Below, one piece after another: positions 6,646-9,230 of a DNA stretch of 9,230 nt. This DNA is from Candidatus Bathyarchaeota archaeon (GTDB taxonomy: Archaea; Thermoproteota; Bathyarchaeia; TCS64). Every line of letters begins with the position of its first letter. Position 1 is the stretch's first letter. The notes under the pieces are model-generated. The model was not told where the DNA came from and searched no databases. It was given only the letters and a program-made list of their open reading frames with translations. The stretch spans positions 1-9,230 of the forward strand of contig DAOVCM010000023.1 of the NCBI GenBank assembly GCA_030670015.1, in the 5' to 3' direction. The position numbers and the translations under genes are program-made.

Positions 6646-7041
6646 TCATCTTTTAGTTTTACCCTTCTTCCGTTTTTGTTCGTCCTCTAGTTCTTCGATC
6701 CTATCCAACAAGCGTTTCAGGTTTTCTCTATTCCTGAACAGTGCAGTTACTTTTTCTACTCCGAAAAACTCGAGGTAGGGTCCTAGTATGGTCATCCCAA
6801 GCTCAGCTCCTATCCATGTTAGGGGACCTAGACTTTCAAGTGTAATCTGAGACAGTAGACCCATTTTACGTTTTACTATGGTCTGTGCCATTTTCTCGAT
6901 TAGTCTATCCTCTTCTTCTGCGGGTAGTACATCCCATAAATTCCATGAAGATTCCTTACCGTTATCCGAACTCACTTTAATTTCTAGATTATCCAGTTTT
7001 TGATTACTTATTAAGGTTATTTGGTCTCTAGATAACGTCAA
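6646..7041 (-). CDS. Small charged protein with C-terminal helix/coiled coil, function unknown
   Basis: A 131-residue protein starting from the TTG at 7041, directly after an in-frame TGA. It has no Shine-Dalgarno site, so translation may be leaderless; a GTG at 6975 is the next option. The N-terminal 30 residues look like two beta strands (RDQITLISNQKLDNLEIKV). Residues 38-60 are acidic-helical (AEEEDRLIEKMAQTIVKRK), and 68-97 form a moderately hydrophobic, Gly/Pro-containing segment (GPLTWIGAELGMTILGPYL) that might associate with a membrane. The C-terminus is a charged helix or short coiled coil (about 103-131) ending in a Lys-rich tail. I do not recognise a family. It is divergent from the GlmL-like gene, sharing a 169-base region with it, and is followed by the two-helix protein gene on the same strand. 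Its composition is A/T-rich. Confidence 0.55.
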   Translation of the reverse strand: MTLSRDQITLISNQKLDNLEIKVSSDNGKESSWNLWDVLPAEEEDRLIEKMAQTIVKRKMGLLSQITLESLGPLTWIGAELGMTILGPYLEFFGVEKVTALFRNRENLKRLLDRIEELEDEQKRKKGKTKR

Positions 7042-7103
7042 TCAAAAATTACTGTGTTATTTGATACTTAATAGGGATTATTTCTTATTAATCGTGGGTT
7101 GAA

Positions 7104-7110
7104 TTTATAC
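7104..7110 (+). promoter_or_regulatory. Possible TATA box of the GlmL-like gene
   Basis: TTTATAC on + in the 169-base divergent region. A start site about 25 bases downstream would lie near 7133, leaving a leader of about 78 bases before the ATG at 7211. That leader contains the short frame 7171-7206. The call rests on motif and position only. Confidence 0.35.
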
Positions 7111-7170
7111 GAGTTCTTACTCTCGGGAAAAGGTTTCTAAGAGGGTCTATCGGAAACATTTTAGTTATTC

Positions 7171-7206
7171 ATGTCTGTTGAATATGAGTATGAGTATCGG
7201 GAGTAA
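7171..7206 (+). other. Possible 11-codon leader frame upstream of the GlmL-like gene
   Basis: An ATG at 7171 opens a frame of 11 codons (MSVEYEYEYRE) closed by TAA at 7204-7206. The stop overlaps the end of the ribosome binding site GGGAG (7199-7203) and lies four bases before the ATG at 7211. Termination here could feed reinitiation at the main gene. No ribosome binding site precedes the small frame and the Glu-Tyr repeat may simply reflect a GAGTAT repeat in the DNA, so a role is speculative. Confidence 0.2.
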
Positions 7207-7210
7207 CTGG

Positions 7211-9049
7211 ATGTTGATACAAACTGAGAAGTCCCTCGATGATATGAAGTACATCCTTGCGACCGATGTTGGGAGTACGACTACTAAGGCTAGATTCTTC
7301 GAGAAGATGGATGACGGATGGCACTTTGTCGTCAGTGGAGAGACGCCAACCACAGTGGAGGACCCCTATGAAGATGTGACGATGGGCGTCATGAATGCCG
7401 TGAGAGAGGTAGAAGAGCTGACAGGGCACTCAATCCTCGCTAAACATGGAGGCGGTATAATAGTCCCATATGAAGGGGGAAAAGGAGTCGATCTTTATTG
7501 TACAACGAGCAGCGCCGGTGGTGGGCTCCAGATGATGGTGACAGGAGTAATTAAGAGGCTGACAGGCGAGAGCGCGAACAGGGCAGCGTTGGGAGCCGGA
7601 GCCATCGTGATGGAAGTTTTCGCAACCAACGACAAGAGACCCGTCCATAAGAAGATCCAACAAATACGAAACCTCAGGCCAGACATGATACTAATGGCTG
7701 GTGGAACAGACGGCGGAACTATAAGCCATGTTGTGAACATGGCCGAGTTGATAAGGTCTGCAGACCCTAAACCGAGGCTAGGAACCATGTACAATCTCCC
7801 AATAGTCTACGCGGGGAACAAGATGGCTAGACACCACATAGAAAACCTACTGGAGAAGGACTTCGCACTTAGCTGCATAGAGAACATCAGACCAGTCCTC
7901 GAAATAGAAAACACGGATCCGGCTCGACGCGCTATCCATGAGCTATTCATGGAGCATGTCATGTCGCACGCCCCTGGCTACGATAAGCTGATGAAGTGGA
8001 CCGATGTCGACATCATGCCCACACCTGCGGGTGAAGGGATGGCCATACAGCTCATAGCAGATCGATACAAGAAGAACGTCCTGGGCGTCGGTTTGGGAGG
8101 AGCGACCACCAACATCTACTCTATCTTCGATGGCAGGTTCGTGAGAAGCGTCAGCGCCAACCTTGGAATGAGCTACAGTATCTGCAACGTGATGAAGGAG
8201 ACCGGTATCAACAACATCACGCGCTGGTTACCCTTCGATCTCGAGGAGAGCAATGTCAGGAACAGGCTCAGAAATAAGATGATCCGGCCAACAACGATAC
8301 CACAGACCCTTGAGGAACTTATCGTAGAACACGCAGTAGCCAGAGAGGCTCTTAGGCTAGGTTTAGAGCACCACAAGACGATTGCGACAAAACTTAAGGG
8401 CGTTAGGGGCGAGGTCGCCTTCCTAAGAGGTATTACGACCCAGGCTGTGATCGAGTCCTACATTGACATGATGGAGATAAGTTACATCGCTGGAACCGGT
8501 GGGCTGCTATCGCATGCGCCCCGGAGGGTTCAGTCCCTGATGATCATGACTGATGCATTTCAACCAGAGGGAGTTACGATGATGTTCCAAGACAGCGTCT
8601 TCATGATGCCTCATCTAGGCGTCGTCTCGACCGTCCATCAGGAAGCTGCATGGCAGATCTTCGACAGAGACTGCCTAGTCAGGCTTGGCTCGGTAGTAGC
8701 GCCGAGAGGCGAAGTCAGATCAGACGAGGCTGTCATGGATATCACCCTTGAGTTGCCCAACGGGGAAACGGTGAAGGAGAGAGTAAAAGGAGGCGAGGTT
8801 AAGAGGCTAGAACTTCCAGAGAGGCAGGCGGCGAATGCGTCAATAAAGCTCCATGGAGACCTCGACCTAGGTGCCGGCTCGGGACGAGAGCTCATCACTA
8901 TGATCGAGGGAGGGGTCGTAGGAGTCATATTCGATGGTAGGGGCAGACCTCTTGCTCTCCCCGAGGAGCAAGATAAAAGGAAGAATATGCTGGCGGAGTG
9001 GATAAGATCATTGAGAATGTACCCGGACGACGTAATTACATGGGGTTAA
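7211..9049 (+). CDS. GlmL/MutL-family ASKHA ATPase with C-terminal extension
   Basis: About 612 residues from the ATG at 7211, which has GGGAG (7199-7203) seven bases upstream; a TTG at 7178 and ATGs at 7184, 7190 and 7241 are weaker choices. The protein is annotated in databases as glutamate mutase L because its family was named from a gene in clostridial mutase operons. It has the actin/Hsp70 ATPase marks: phosphate-1 loop ATDVGSTTTK (about 17-26), TSSAGGGLQMMV (about 98-109), AGGTDGG (163-169), phosphate-2 GVGLGGATTNIYS (about 292-304) and GTGGLLSHAP (428-437). Clostridial GlmL is nearer 460 residues. The extra 110 or so C-terminal residues are beta-rich, with DLDLGAGSGR and GGVVGVIFDGRGRPLALP. 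No mutase subunit (GlmE/GlmS) is in view; the next gene encodes a lipoyl-like protein. Probably a cytosolic ATPase serving the neighbouring membrane proteins rather than a mutase (inference). Confidence 0.88.
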   Translation: MLIQTEKSLDDMKYILATDVGSTTTKARFFEKMDDGWHFVVSGETPTTVEDPYEDVTMGVMNAVREVEELTGHSILAKHGGGIIVPYEGGKGVDLYCTTSSAGGGLQMMVTGVIKRLTGESANRAALGAGAIVMEVFATNDKRPVHKKIQQIRNLRPDMILMAGGTDGGTISHVVNMAELIRSADPKPRLGTMYNLPIVYAGNKMARHHIENLLEKDFALSCIENIRPVLEIENTDPARRAIHELFMEHVMSHAPGYDKLMKWTDVDIMPTPAGEGMAIQLIADRYKKNVLGVGLGGATTNIYSIFDGRFVRSVSANLGMSYSICNVMKETGINNITRWLPFDLEESNVRNRLRNKMIRPTTIPQTLEELIVEHAVAREALRLGLEHHKTIATKLKGVRGEVAFLRGITTQAVIESYIDMMEISYIAGTGGLLSHAPRRVQSLMIMTDAFQPEGVTMMFQDSVFMMPHLGVVSTVHQEAAWQIFDRDCLVRLGSVVAPRGEVRSDEAVMDITLELPNGETVKERVKGGEVKRLELPERQAANASIKLHGDLDLGAGSGRELITMIEGGVVGVIFDGRGRPLALPEEQDKRKNMLAEWIRSLRMYPDDVITWG

Positions 9050-9054
9050 TCTAA

Positions 9055-9230
9055 ATGTTCGAGGAGAGAAATAACATCAGGTTTGCGAAGGAAGCCCACG
9101 CATACACTCCCGGTCTCAAAATAAAGAGAACTATAAAAATTCGGACAGTTAGGAGTCTGCCTATCCCTGGAAAAGTACATGTCGAGGTCGGAGAGACCGT
9201 GTATTACAACACGTTCATCGCGGAAACAAT
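9055..9230 (+). CDS. Lipoyl/biotinyl-like domain protein, N-terminal fragment (3' cut by window edge)
   Basis: The ATG at 9055 starts five bases after the GlmL-like stop, and the frame stays open for 58 codons to the window edge. A G-rich stretch at 9042-9045 is the only ribosome-binding candidate, so translational coupling is likely. After AKEAHAYTPGLKIKR comes RSLPIPGKVHVEVGETVYYN, the pattern of a lipoyl/biotinyl barrel-sandwich hybrid: L-P-x-x-G-x-V, then V-x-V-G-(D/E)-x-V. The same fold occurs in HlyD-type periplasmic adaptors and in biotin or lipoyl carrier proteins. The modifiable Lys would come later if present, so carrier versus structural role cannot be told. No N-terminal signal or helix is visible in the part shown. 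Co-transcription with the GlmL-like ATPase suggests a shared function. Confidence 0.7.
   Translation, partial: MFEERNNIRFAKEAHAYTPGLKIKRTIKIRTVRSLPIPGKVHVEVGETVYYNTFIAET

Noticed and set aside
7178..7210. Extending the GlmL-like protein to the TTG at 7178
   Set aside because: The extra residues are not family-like, and the GGGAG at 7199-7203 points to the ATG at 7211.
7430..7794. Minus-strand frames inside the GlmL-like gene
   Set aside because: Shadows of a strongly coding + frame without start signals or family patterns.
7211..9049. A glutamate mutase operon
   Set aside because: No GlmE or GlmS-type (B12-binding DxHxxG) protein is present; only the GlmL-like ATPase is seen.
1..9230. CRISPR array, tRNA, rRNA, insertion sequence or attachment site
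   Set aside because: No regularly spaced repeats, cloverleaf, transposase or flanking inverted repeats were seen by eye.

Overview
The window looks archaeal. Its genes have strong GGAG/GAGGTGA-type ribosome binding sites, its upstream regions carry TATA-like boxes rather than -35/-10 pairs, and Arg codons are mostly AGG/AGA with frequent ATA for Ile. I would guess an uncultured Bathyarchaeia-like (Thermoproteota) lineage, but no marker gene is present, so this placement is inference.

Left part (1-2750): the 3' end of an M20-type amidohydrolase/peptidase on +, then a 328-base stretch with no convincing gene. After that come two minus-strand hydrolase genes transcribed toward the left: a creatininase-family metal amidohydrolase, followed by a metal-dependent amidohydrolase of the HutI-like/Sgx9260 prolidase type. 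The three hydrolases together suggest breakdown of amides, cyclic amides or peptides; the true substrate is unknown.

Middle part (2898-5942): a tight four-gene minus-strand operon of membrane proteins. It starts with a DUF6754-type protein (one N-terminal and one C-terminal membrane helix around a soluble domain). Next come a ~6-helix membrane protein, a second protein with the helix/soluble domain/helix layout, and a ~7-helix membrane protein. Gene spacing is 11, 1 and 12 bases, with Shine-Dalgarno sites overlapping or abutting upstream stop codons. A C7-T8 tract right after the last stop is a good terminator.

Right part (6245-9230): two small minus-strand genes (a two-helix membrane protein and a charged cytosolic-type protein), then a divergent + strand pair. 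This pair is a GlmL/MutL-like ASKHA ATPase with a long C-terminal extension and, 5 bases after it, the start of a gene whose product resembles a lipoyl/biotinyl (barrel-sandwich hybrid) domain protein, cut by the window edge.

The main item of interest is the combination of the membrane operon with the GlmL-like ATPase and the lipoyl-like protein. No glutamate mutase subunit is visible. From memory, similar gene sets occur together in Chloroflexota and some archaea, without an assigned function. I infer that they form one membrane-associated system of unknown role, with the GlmL-like protein as its ATP-using part.
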